From positions 1-7,301 of the forward strand of contig PMST01000218.1 of assembly GCA_003168295.1 (NCBI GenBank): DNA of 7,301 nucleotides. The letters run 5' to 3'. The notes below the pieces were generated by a model. It searched no databases, had not been told where the DNA came from, and saw nothing but the letters and a program-made list of their open reading frames with translations. Of this stretch, positions 1 to 5,027 are shown piece by piece. Every line of letters starts with the position of its first letter. The stretch's first letter is position 1. This stretch comes from Actinomycetota bacterium (GTDB lineage: Bacteria; Actinomycetota; Actinomycetes; Streptosporangiales; Streptosporangiaceae). The position numbers and the translations under genes are program-made.

Positions 1-190
1 CGTCGGGTTGTCCGCCGCCGGCATTGATGACAATCCAGCTGTTAGCTAGCGCAACGTTGACCGGATCTCCGGGGAAGGCCACCCTGCCGCCGAGCACTTC
101 GGTTTATAAGCGCCGGGAGCGCTCGACATCGTCTGAGACGATGAAGTGGGTCAGCACCATTCCCTCTGGGGGCGGTGGGAGGTTGGCCAT
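1..190 (-). pseudogene. VOC/glyoxalase-family protein, N-terminal part, broken by in-frame stop, runs off left edge
   Basis: Read from the ATG at 190-188, the protein opens MANLPPPPEGMVLTHFIVSD, continues DDVERSRRL, and then hits TAA at 104-106. In the same frame it resumes as TEVLGGRVAFPGDPVNVALA up to the window edge. This is the usual start of a vicinal-oxygen-chelate (glyoxalase/bleomycin-resistance) domain, where the segment around the stop normally reads RSRRFYTEVLGG. The codons TTC TAC appear to have become TTA TAA by two C-to-A changes, so frame and flanks are intact and only Phe and Tyr are lost. An AGAGGA-type ribosome binding site precedes the ATG. VOC proteins are metal-dependent enzymes or drug-binding proteins; the substrate here cannot be told. 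The C-terminal part lies outside the window. A sequencing error is the main alternative to a true nonsense mutation. Confidence 0.72.
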
Positions 191-209
191 CAACGTGTTC
201 CTCTCAGGG

Positions 210-311
210 TCAGCCCAGGCCGGACATCAGCCACGCCTGATGGCTGGCCCAGCCGGGGTAGAGCTCGGTCATCGCATCGTAGAGCTCGTGCTCGGTGGAG
301 GCCGACTCCAT
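210..311 (-). CDS. Small 33-residue ORF upstream of the VOC gene, function unknown
   Basis: The ATG at 311-309 opens a 33-codon frame ending at TGA 212-210, 19 bases before the VOC start. The peptide is acidic at the front, with an ELYDAMTELYPGWASHQAWL core containing two Trp. It reads like a real amphipathic protein segment rather than GC-biased noise. An in-frame TGA lies eight codons upstream of the ATG, so the frame cannot extend much further. It may be a genuine small partner of the VOC gene, or the last piece of a larger gene whose front has been lost, which would fit the other broken genes in this window. I do not recognise a family and see no strong ribosome binding site. Confidence 0.35.
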   Translation of the reverse strand: MESASTEHELYDAMTELYPGWASHQAWLMSGLG

Positions 312-375
312 GGCAGGGCGCTTCTGACACGATCATCGCGCCCGGGCGAGCCGCCAGATGAGCCGCCACCCCTCA

Positions 376-396
376 AGCGTACACCATTGCGTACAC
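376..396 (-). promoter_or_regulatory. Candidate promoter/operator of the leftward VOC pair
   Basis: On the minus strand TACGCT (381-376) fits the actinobacterial -10 pattern TANNNT. The same hexamer appears in front of the XRE gene and near the second SDR. CGTACAC occurs twice in the plus strand (378-384 and 390-396), 12 bases apart and partly overlapping the box, as an operator might. No good -35 is visible, and the leader to the small ORF would be about 60 bases. Confidence 0.25.
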
Positions 397-438
397 ATTC
401 CCGGTGACACTCCGTGCCCGACCCATGGCTGACATCCA

Positions 439-469
439 CAAAATATCCGCCGCTATGCGCGGCATTTTG
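439..469. repeat. Bulged inverted repeat (hairpin)
   Basis: CAAAAT (439-444) pairs perfectly with ATTTTG (464-469), and GCCGC (449-453) with GCGGC (459-463). The loop is TATGC and there is a four-base bulge (445-448). On the plus strand the GC stem is followed by ATTTT, which is terminator-like, but no plus-strand gene ends nearby. Its role is unclear. Confidence 0.4.
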
Positions 470-698
470 GCCGGTACCGCGTGCTGTCCACGGCGCACCG
501 AAGAATTGATATGGGGCACAGGCGCGGCGCTTCTCATTCATCTCGCCCGCCTGCTGCCATCCGGGTCGCCATACCCCAGCCCGGTCTATGCCCTTAACCC
601 GCCACCGGTCATCTGCCGGAAACGGCGGATTGAAGTATCCAGCCTTGGGTACCGGTACGGGTACACGATCAGCCGCGTACCAGTGCCTGGGAGGGCCG

Positions 699-1133
699 AT
701 GCGTATCAGCGACGTACTTCGCGTCAAGGGCACCCAGGTCATCACCGTCACCCCGGACACCAAGGTGCGGCACCTTCTGGCGGTCCTGGCCGAGCACCGG
801 ATCGGCGCTGTCGTCGTCTCGCATGACGGCACCACGGTCGACGGAATCGCCAGCGAGCGGGACATCGTCCAGGCGCTGGCCCGGCGGGGCGCTGCGGTGA
901 TGTCTGAGCCGGTCACCGCCATCTACACAGCCGAGGTGCATACGGTCACGCCGCAGGCCCCGATCGAGGAGGTCATGCGCATGATGACCGAGCGCCGGGT
1001 GCGGCATGTGCCAGTCGTCGTTGATGGCAGCTTGCAAGGGATCGTGAGCATCGGCGACGTGGTGAAGATCCGTTTCGGCGAACTCGAAACCGAGCGAACC
1101 GCATTGACGGACTACATCACCGGTACTCACTAA
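699..1133 (+). CDS. Stand-alone twin CBS-domain protein
   Basis: This 144-residue protein consists of two CBS domains and little else. CBS1 spans about residues 7-60 and ends in GIASERDI. CBS2 spans about 76-130 and ends in GIVSIGDVVK, the usual position of the adenosyl-binding hydrophobic-Ser-x-x-Asp turn. A short DYITG tail follows, typical of this family. Such paired domains bind adenine nucleotides (AMP, ATP, NAD, SAM) and act as energy or redox sensors, free or attached to a partner. The ligand here is not predictable. I chose the ATG at 699 because GGGAGGG (689-695) lies just before it and homology begins there; the upstream extension in frame looks non-coding. No partner enzyme or channel is adjacent, so it is probably monocistronic. 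Size and layout resemble stress proteins such as mycobacterial Hrp1, but the sequence belongs to a different CBS subgroup. Confidence 0.9.
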   Translation: MRISDVLRVKGTQVITVTPDTKVRHLLAVLAEHRIGAVVVSHDGTTVDGIASERDIVQALARRGAAVMSEPVTAIYTAEVHTVTPQAPIEEVMRMMTERRVRHVPVVVDGSLQGIVSIGDVVKIRFGELETERTALTDYITGTH

Positions 1134-1322
1134 CGCGCCTTGATGCTGGTTATCGACGATCTGGACGGGGCCACCGTCGAGTGCGCTGGTCCGCTGGTAC
1201 CTCGCCGGCAGACTGTTGCCGTGCAGGCCCTCCAGCACGCGCGCCAGAATGGTTCTTATGCGTCGTGGGGGGCCGCGGGCACGACAGCGCTGATCAGGCT
1301 GGGGTGCCCAGGCGCTGTTCCC

Positions 1323-1371
1323 GCCATCGCCGTCGTACAGCCGGGGACCATCTGACCACGGCGGCGATGGC
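1323..1371. terminator. Strong hairpin, candidate terminator or leader structure
   Basis: GCCATCGCCG (1323-1332) and CGGCGATGGC (1362-1371) are perfect complements. The stem continues inward through one G-U pair and three more pairs (1334-1336 with 1358-1360), giving about 14 bp closed by a 21-base loop. There is no T tract, as is common for actinobacterial terminators. It lies about 190 bases after the CBS stop and 80 before the GNAT start, so it may end the CBS transcript or insulate the GNAT promoter. Confidence 0.45.
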
Positions 1372-1439
1372 CGTCCACAGTGCCCGGTGTCGCAGCTGCG
1401 GGCGAGAAAAACCAAGTGCTCCCGGCGTGCTGGCCTCCC

Positions 1440-1445
1440 TATGAT
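1440..1445 (+). promoter_or_regulatory. -10 box of the GNAT gene, probably a leaderless transcript
   Basis: TATGAT differs from the TATAAT consensus at one position and sits six bases before the ATG at 1452. Transcription would therefore begin at or next to the start codon. The absence of a Shine-Dalgarno sequence agrees. The -35 region is poor. Confidence 0.5.
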
Positions 1446-1451
1446 CCGGGC

Positions 1452-2207
1452 ATGGATCTGCGCATCGCGACCATCGCCGAGCGGCCCGCCATGAAGTCCC
1501 AGTTCGTAAACAAAGAGACCGAGCCATGGCCCGCGTTCATGAACGAAGACCCCATCGCCTGGCTCTACTTCAGCGACGTCCGGATCGCGCACCCTGAATA
1601 CGGGCTGATCGCCTATGACGCCGACACCCCGGACCAAGCGGTCGCCCGGGCGTTCTGCGTGCCTTTCGCCTGGGACGGCGACCCGGCTCTCGGCGAGCTG
1701 CCGGCCGACGGCTGGGATGGCGTGATCTGGCGCTCAGCGCGCGATCGCCAGATCGGGCAGAAGCCGAACCTGGTCTCGGCGCTGGAGATCACCGTCCCCG
1801 CGGATCTGCAGGGCACCGGCCTGTCCGGGAAGATGCTGGCAGCGATGCGGGACAACGTGAAAAGCCTCGGGTTCAAGGACCTGGTCGCCCCGGTGCGGCC
1901 GAACCGCAAGCACCTGGTCCCGGACATGCCCATCGAGGCGTACGCGGCGCTGGTCCGCGAGGACGGCCTGCCCCAGGATCCATGGCTGCGTGTTCACGTC
2001 CGGGCCGGCGGCCGGATCGTTGCCACCTGCAAGCGCGCGATGGTCATCCCCGGCACGCTAGACGAGTGGCGTTCCTGGACCGGCCTGCCCTTCGACGAGC
2101 CGGGGCCGGTCGTGGTGCCCGGCGCGCTCGTGCCGGTCCAGTGCAGCGTCGAGCATGACTACGCGGTCTACGTCGAGCCGGCGGTGTGGGTGCACCACCG
2201 GCTGTGA
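1452..2207 (+). CDS. GNAT-family N-acetyltransferase-like protein
   Basis: This 251-residue protein is of a type common in actinomycetes. The core strand and acetyl-CoA loop are at residues 111-129 (LEITVPADLQGTGLSGKML), where QGTGLS matches the Q/R-x-x-G-x-G/A phosphate-binding motif. A helix (about 124-138) and the conserved LVAPVRPN segment (144-151) follow. The C-terminal third (about 175-251), with DPWLRVHVRAGG, GALVPV and a final EPAVWVHHRL, is characteristic of this subfamily and lies outside the minimal GNAT fold. The acceptor substrate is unknown. I chose the ATG at 1452 because homology starts at MDLRIATIAERP and a -10 box lies just before it; the in-frame extension back to 1380 looks non-coding. 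It appears complete and monocistronic. Confidence 0.85.
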   Translation: MDLRIATIAERPAMKSQFVNKETEPWPAFMNEDPIAWLYFSDVRIAHPEYGLIAYDADTPDQAVARAFCVPFAWDGDPALGELPADGWDGVIWRSARDRQIGQKPNLVSALEITVPADLQGTGLSGKMLAAMRDNVKSLGFKDLVAPVRPNRKHLVPDMPIEAYAALVREDGLPQDPWLRVHVRAGGRIVATCKRAMVIPGTLDEWRSWTGLPFDEPGPVVVPGALVPVQCSVEHDYAVYVEPAVWVHHRL

Positions 2208-2219
2208 GCCGGGCCCGGC
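2198..2219 (+). terminator. Palindromic GC-rich end of the GNAT gene, possible terminator
   Basis: CCGGCT (2198-2203) and AGCCGG (2207-2212) form a 6-bp stem with a GTG loop across the stop codon. They overlap a perfect 12-bp palindrome, GCCGGGCCCGGC (2208-2219). The two structures exclude each other and no T tract follows, so a terminator is only a possibility. Confidence 0.25.
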
Positions 2220-2252
2220 CTAACCGGACGTTCTGCGCGCCGAAGCCTGCAT

Positions 2253-2274
2253 ATTCCTATCGTTCAACAGGAAT
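2253..2274. repeat. Inverted repeat ATTCCT-N10-AGGAAT
   Basis: Perfect 6-bp arms (2253-2258 and 2269-2274) flank a 10-base spacer in a locally AT-rich patch. The 22-base span suits a dimeric repressor site, but it lies about 220 bases before the hydrolase gene and could be chance. Confidence 0.25.
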
Positions 2275-2483
2275 CCCTAGGCCACGTGAGGGGCTGCTCT
2301 CGGTCGCGTTGTGTGTTTGCGCTGGCGGGAGATACCCGGGGAGCCGTGGCGGCTGTTGGATGCTGCCCGGCGGTCGCGGGGCAAGACGGGTGCCTGCGGT
2401 CGTCGTGATCTGCTGGTTGCGGCGCCGGGAGTCCCGGATGGGCCTCTGGTGGTGTCTTGGGTGCCGCGGCTGGGGCGCTGGCC

Positions 2484-2489
2484 GATAAT
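2484..2489 (+). promoter_or_regulatory. Possible -10 box of the hydrolase gene
   Basis: GATAAT matches the -10 consensus at five of six positions, three bases before ATG 2493 and six before GTG 2496. No -35 is seen at the usual distance. If real, it implies a leaderless message and slightly favours the GTG start. Confidence 0.3.
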
Positions 2490-2492
2490 GGG

Positions 2493-3374
2493 ATGGTGCC
2501 GGGTTTGCTGAGGGAGGGCCGGGTCACGGCCAACGGGCTGCGGTTCGCTTACCTGGAGGCGGGCAGCGGGCCGCTGGTGGTGTTGCTGCACGGCTGGCCG
2601 GACACGCCGCATACCTGGGACCATCAGCTGACTGCCCTGGCCGGGGCTGGGTTCCGGGTGGCAGCACCGTGGCTGCGCGGCTACCCGCCGACCGAGATCC
2701 CGCGATCGGGTTACTTCGATATCGGCACGCTGGCGGTGGATGTCCGCGAGCTGATCGGAGTGCTCGGCGGCGGCGATCCGTGCCTGCTCGTCGGGCAGGA
2801 CTGGGGTGCGTCGATCGGCTACCAGGTACTCGCCGCCTTCCCTGAGGTCGTGCGGAGCGCCGTGGTGATGGCCGTGCCGCACCCGGCCGCGACCCGGCAG
2901 TCGCTGCTGCGCGCCGGGCATGTCCACCGGTCCTTCCACTGGTTCTTCTTCCAGCTCCCGCAGCTGCCAGAGCAGGCGCTAAGCGCTGACAACTATGCGT
3001 TCGTGGACTGGCTATGGGACTACTGGACCGCGCCCGGCTTCACCGATGAGGAGCACCTGGCCGAGGTCAAGTCCATGCTGGCCGTACCTGGCGCGCTGGA
3101 GGCGACGCTGGGCTACTACCGGGCCATGTTCGACCCGGCCAGGGCGGACCCGGACCTGGCGGAGGTGCGGCAGGCGGCGGGCCGGCCGATCGTGGTGCCG
3201 ACCCTGGCCCTGTGCGGCGCCGAGGACAAGCGGGCCGAGGTGATGCACGACCAGGCCCGGTACTTCGCCGGCCCGTACCGGTTCGAGCTCGTGCCCGGCA
3301 GCAGCCACTTCCTGCAGCGCGAGCAGCCGCAGGCGGTCACGGACCTTGTCCTGGACTGGTTCGCCAGGCAATAG
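2493..3374 (+). CDS. Alpha/beta hydrolase, epoxide-hydrolase-like
   Basis: This 293-residue protein has the full alpha/beta hydrolase layout. The oxyanion-hole motif HGWPD is at 33-37. The nucleophile elbow VGQDWGAS has Asp103 as nucleophile, which marks the epoxide hydrolase/haloalkane dehalogenase branch rather than Ser esterases. A cap region rich in Trp, Tyr and Phe spans about 130-215 and contains GYYRAMF. The acid is probably Asp245 in CGAEDK, and the catalytic His is His272 in GSSHFLQREQP. HGWPD plus a Tyr-bearing cap favours epoxide hydrolase; the substrate is unknown. Start choice is uncertain: ATG 2493 lies three bases after GATAAT (2484-2489), and GTG 2496 is the next codon, so the message may be leaderless. 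An upstream in-frame start at 2457 looks less likely. It appears complete. Confidence 0.88.
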   Translation: MVPGLLREGRVTANGLRFAYLEAGSGPLVVLLHGWPDTPHTWDHQLTALAGAGFRVAAPWLRGYPPTEIPRSGYFDIGTLAVDVRELIGVLGGGDPCLLVGQDWGASIGYQVLAAFPEVVRSAVVMAVPHPAATRQSLLRAGHVHRSFHWFFFQLPQLPEQALSADNYAFVDWLWDYWTAPGFTDEEHLAEVKSMLAVPGALEATLGYYRAMFDPARADPDLAEVRQAAGRPIVVPTLALCGAEDKRAEVMHDQARYFAGPYRFELVPGSSHFLQREQPQAVTDLVLDWFARQ

Positions 3375-3410
3375 CCGGTACCGTCACGCCGAATTGATGG
3401 TTAGAACCAG

Positions 3411-3420
3411 GGAAAGGAGG
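3411..3420 (+). promoter_or_regulatory. Orphan Shine-Dalgarno-like sequence
   Basis: GGAAAGGAGG is a near-ideal ribosome binding site, but no ATG, GTG or TTG follows at translation distance; a TAG comes six bases later. It may be what remains of a deleted gene, possibly the ATPase that normally precedes an ABC-2 permease, or it may be chance. Confidence 0.3.
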
Positions 3421-3539
3421 CCCGCCTAGGGAGAAGCGAGGAAAGAGCACCTGCCGCGGCCGGAGGCTGAGCGCGGGTGACAACCGAGCATGCCCGTGAA
3501 CGGCCGCTCACAAGAGCCGGCCACGGCGGGAGCAGCCCG

Positions 3540-3815
3540 ATGAGCGTCCTGACCTCAGCACCTGCCGCCGGGGTGCCCAAGCTGAAGGTAACCCAGGTAC
3601 GGGTTCTGCGTTCGGAGTGGACGAAGTTCCGGTCCGTGCGCTCGACTATGTGGACATTGCTGATTGCCCTGGTGCTGATGATCGGCATCGGCGCTGTTCG
3701 CCGCGGTGAACGCGAGCCAGTACCACGGGTTCAGCGCGGCGGACAAAGCGTCCTTCAACCCCGTCTCGGTGAGCTTGTCCGGCACGACCTTCGCGGTCAT
3801 CGCCTTCGGGGTGCC
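3540..3815 (+). pseudogene. ABC-2 type transporter permease, N-terminal fragment with frameshift
   Basis: From ATG 3540 the frame gives a short cytoplasmic tail with VRVLRSEWTKFRSVRSTMW, the hallmark front end of actinobacterial ABC-2 permeases, followed by the first membrane span (about residues 37-52). After IGIGA the frame is wrong. The expected continuation LFAAVNASQYHGFSAADKAS, then FNPVSVSLSGTTFAVIAFGV, is found in the frame starting at 3694. This suggests loss of two bases in a GC repeat (GGCGCGCTG to GGCGCTG) near 3690-3696. Homology stops at about 3813, where the sequence becomes the inverted MMPL gene. Roughly 90 of about 260 expected residues remain, so it cannot function. A GTG at 3477 is an in-frame upstream alternative start. 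No ATPase partner gene is adjacent. Confidence 0.75.
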
Positions 3816-3995
3816 CGGGAAGGCCTTTTCCAGCAGGGTAAGCGCGGTGGTGGAGCCGGTCCCAGGCAAGGTCACGTTGTTCGAGTACGCGGTCCCCGCG
3901 GCCCGGCCGCCGACCCCCAGGATGACCACGAGCGCCAGCCACGCGACGAGCACCCACGTGCGGCGCTGGAAGCACCAGCGCGCCAGAGCAGCCAT
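3813..3995 (-). pseudogene. MMPL-family transporter, N-terminal fragment
   Basis: From ATG 3995 the protein starts MAALARWCFQRRTWVLVAWL. The first membrane span covers about residues 13-30, followed by RAAGTAYSNNVTLPGTGSTT and ALTLLEKAFPG, typical of MMPL (RND-like) lipid or drug exporters. Homology ends near residue 61. The frame stays open to 3555 but there reads the antisense of the ABC permease. A full MMPL protein has about 700 or more residues, so over 90% is missing. AGGAGA (4006-4001) five bases before the ATG is a good ribosome binding site. The gene lies 54 bases downstream of the SDR on the same strand with no clear promoter between, so it was probably the second gene of that operon. 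Confidence 0.75.
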
Positions 3996-4011
3996 GTCAG
4001 TCTCCTGTTCC

Positions 4012-4025
4012 TGCGGTTACCCGCA
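4012..4025. repeat. Small inverted repeat in the SDR-MMPL gap
   Basis: TGCGG (4012-4016) and CCGCA (4021-4025) flank TTAC. The site lies 17 bases upstream of the MMPL start codon, so it could be an operator or an mRNA hairpin. With 5-bp arms, chance is possible. Confidence 0.25.
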
Positions 4026-4049
4026 TGACGTGTTCTTTACGGGAATTGC

Positions 4050-4811
4050 TCACTGACGGCCCGGGAGCATCGCGAGTGCCTGCGAGCGCTGGGCGACCAG
4101 CTCGTGGTAGCTGCCGTCGCGCTCGGCCCACCGGTGCATCAGGACGGCCTTGACGAGGATCTCGTGCGGGGTGGGGTCGGCCTGGAGCAGGTCCATCACC
4201 TCGGTGGCGAAGTCGGACAGGTCGAGCGCGCGGGGGTTGCGCTGTTTCGCGTCCGACCTGGTGGCGACCGCCGGGGGGATGAGTTCGGTGACCTCGACGC
4301 CGGTGCCGTCCAGCTGCGCGCGCAGCGCCTCGGAGTAGGCGTGCACGCCGGCCTTGGAGGCGGCGTAGGTCGGCATGACCGGGAACGGCAGGAAACCGAT
4401 GCCCGAGGTGACCGTGATGATGGTGCCGGCGCCGCGTTCGATCAGGTGCGGGGTGAACGCGTCGATGACGCGGATGGTGCCGAGGAGGTTGGTGTCGATC
4501 GTCTCCTGCGCGGCGCTGAAGTGCGCGGGATCGCGCAGGTCCTCCGGGATCCCGACCCCGGACATCGTCACGATCGTGTCGAGGCCCGGGTGGCTGCGCA
4601 GGATCGTGTCGCGGGCACCGTCGATGCTGGCGGCGTCGGTCACGTCGATGGGAACGGTGGCGAACCCCTCAGCGGCGAGTTCGTCGAGCAGGCCGGCTCG
4701 CCGGCCGCCGACGATGACGTCGCTGCCGGCCGCGGCGAAGCGGCGAGCGAGCTCGAGGCCGATCCCCGAGGTAGCGCCGCCGATGAAGACGGTGCGGTTG
4801 GTGATGTCCAT
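4050..4811 (-). CDS. Short-chain dehydrogenase/reductase (classical SDR), probable target of the divergent MmyB-like regulator
   Basis: This 253-residue protein has a Rossmann fold with the dinucleotide motif GGATSGIG (11-18). GGRR at 35-38 favours NADP(H). IDVTD (55-59) contacts the adenine. Asn108 (DTNLLG), Ser136 (VTSG), Tyr149 and Lys153 (YAASK) complete the catalytic tetrad. The usual NNAG motif is replaced by TMSG (82-85), giving LDTIVTMSGVG. A strong AGGAG (4822-4818) six bases before the ATG at 4811 fixes the start; the upstream in-frame extension to 4925 lies in the regulatory gap and looks non-coding. The substrate is unknown. It is divergent from the XRE gene, an arrangement I recall as recurrent for MmyB-like regulators, and is followed by the MMPL remnant. 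The enzyme itself looks intact. Confidence 0.9.
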   Translation of the reverse strand: MDITNRTVFIGGATSGIGLELARRFAAAGSDVIVGGRRAGLLDELAAEGFATVPIDVTDAASIDGARDTILRSHPGLDTIVTMSGVGIPEDLRDPAHFSAAQETIDTNLLGTIRVIDAFTPHLIERGAGTIITVTSGIGFLPFPVMPTYAASKAGVHAYSEALRAQLDGTGVEVTELIPPAVATRSDAKQRNPRALDLSDFATEVMDLLQADPTPHEILVKAVLMHRWAERDGSYHELVAQRSQALAMLPGRQ

Positions 4812-4982
4812 TATTTGCTCCTGCTCAGGGCGCCACACAGCGACGAGCTGGCGGGCGCGGTCGATGATGGTCCGGGTTACCGGCCGGGCCTCCATGCGAG
4901 GCTGCGCACGGTCATCCGGCGACACCTTCAGTGTTGGCCTGCTCTCCGGCCGCAGGCAGTACCCCCGTCTTCCGGGGTCCTG

Positions 4983-5012
4983 TCAGGGCCCCCTCAGCCG
5001 AGGAGGCCCTGA
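4983..5012. promoter_or_regulatory. 30-bp dyad, likely operator between the SDR and MmyB-like genes
   Basis: TCAGGGCC (4983-4990) and GGCCCTGA (5005-5012) are perfect 8-bp arms. Within them CCTC (4992-4995) and GAGG (5000-5003) also pair, with one mismatch between the arms and AGCC at the centre: 24 of 26 arm bases are symmetric. It ends two bases before the TACGCT -10 box of the regulator gene, so bound protein would block that promoter. No T tract follows, and the flanking genes are divergent, so a terminator role is unlikely. Confidence 0.6.
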
Positions 5013-5014
5013 AC

Positions 5015-5020
5015 TACGCT
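5015..5020 (+). promoter_or_regulatory. -10 box of the MmyB-like regulator, leaderless start
   Basis: TACGCT fits TANNNT and lies seven bases before ATG 5028, so transcription would begin at the start codon. No Shine-Dalgarno is present at translation distance. The -35 region is occupied by the 30-bp dyad. Confidence 0.55.
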
Positions 5021-5027
5021 GCTGACT

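Larger units (their letters stand above)
312..698. other. Gene-poor stretch upstream of the CBS gene
   Basis: I see no convincing gene on either strand. The long minus-strand frame across this stretch gives a Gly/Arg/Ser/Pro-rich translation with no recognisable domain. The stretch holds a TACGCT box and paired CGTACAC repeats at 376-396, a bulged hairpin at 439-469, and clustered GGTAC motifs at 648-662. It probably carries the promoters of the leftward VOC pair and of the rightward CBS gene. Confidence 0.6.
1134..1451. other. Gene-poor stretch between the CBS and GNAT genes
   Basis: A plus-strand frame of about 70 codons from 1140 and a minus-strand frame across the stretch are both open, but neither shows a recognisable domain. 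The plus frame lacks a ribosome binding site. The notable contents are the hairpin at 1323-1371 and the -10 box at 1440-1445 that serves the GNAT gene. A decayed gene cannot be excluded. Confidence 0.55.
2208..2492. other. Intergenic stretch, possible remnant of coding DNA
   Basis: No intact gene is visible. A plus-strand frame at about 2270-2330 reads IPRPREGLLSVALCVCAGG, which faintly resembles the front of IS transposases with a PDPR...LLAVALCA pattern. It shifts frame and fades afterwards, so I do not call a mobile element. An inverted repeat lies at 2253-2274. Confidence 0.35.

Noticed and set aside
269..922. Long minus-strand open frame across the gap and the front of the CBS gene
   Set aside because: It overlaps the convincing CBS coding sequence antisense and its Gly/Arg/Ser-rich translation shows no domain.
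1140..1355. 71-codon plus-strand frame after the CBS gene
   Set aside because: No ribosome binding site or recognisable domain. It begins at a TTG six bases after the CBS stop and reads as GC-biased noise.
669..1637. 322-codon minus-strand open frame
   Set aside because: It is antisense to the CBS and GNAT genes. Long open antisense frames are expected in high-GC DNA.
2270..2330. Possible IS transposase remnant (PRPREGLLSVALCVCAGG)
   Set aside because: The resemblance is short, the frame cannot be followed, and no terminal repeats or target duplications are visible.
3555..3812. C-terminal continuation of the MMPL frame as a novel fusion protein
   Set aside because: Beyond residue ~61 the translation is simply the antisense of the ABC permease coding sequence, so it has no protein-like meaning.
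4961..4978. ACCCC/GGGGT inverted repeat near the SDR-MmyB gap
   Set aside because: Five-base GC arms with an 8-base loop are common by chance here; the adjacent 30-bp dyad is far stronger.
4104..5012. 302-codon plus-strand open frame
   Set aside because: It is the antisense shadow of the SDR gene: low-complexity Gly/Asp/Val/Arg composition and no motif.
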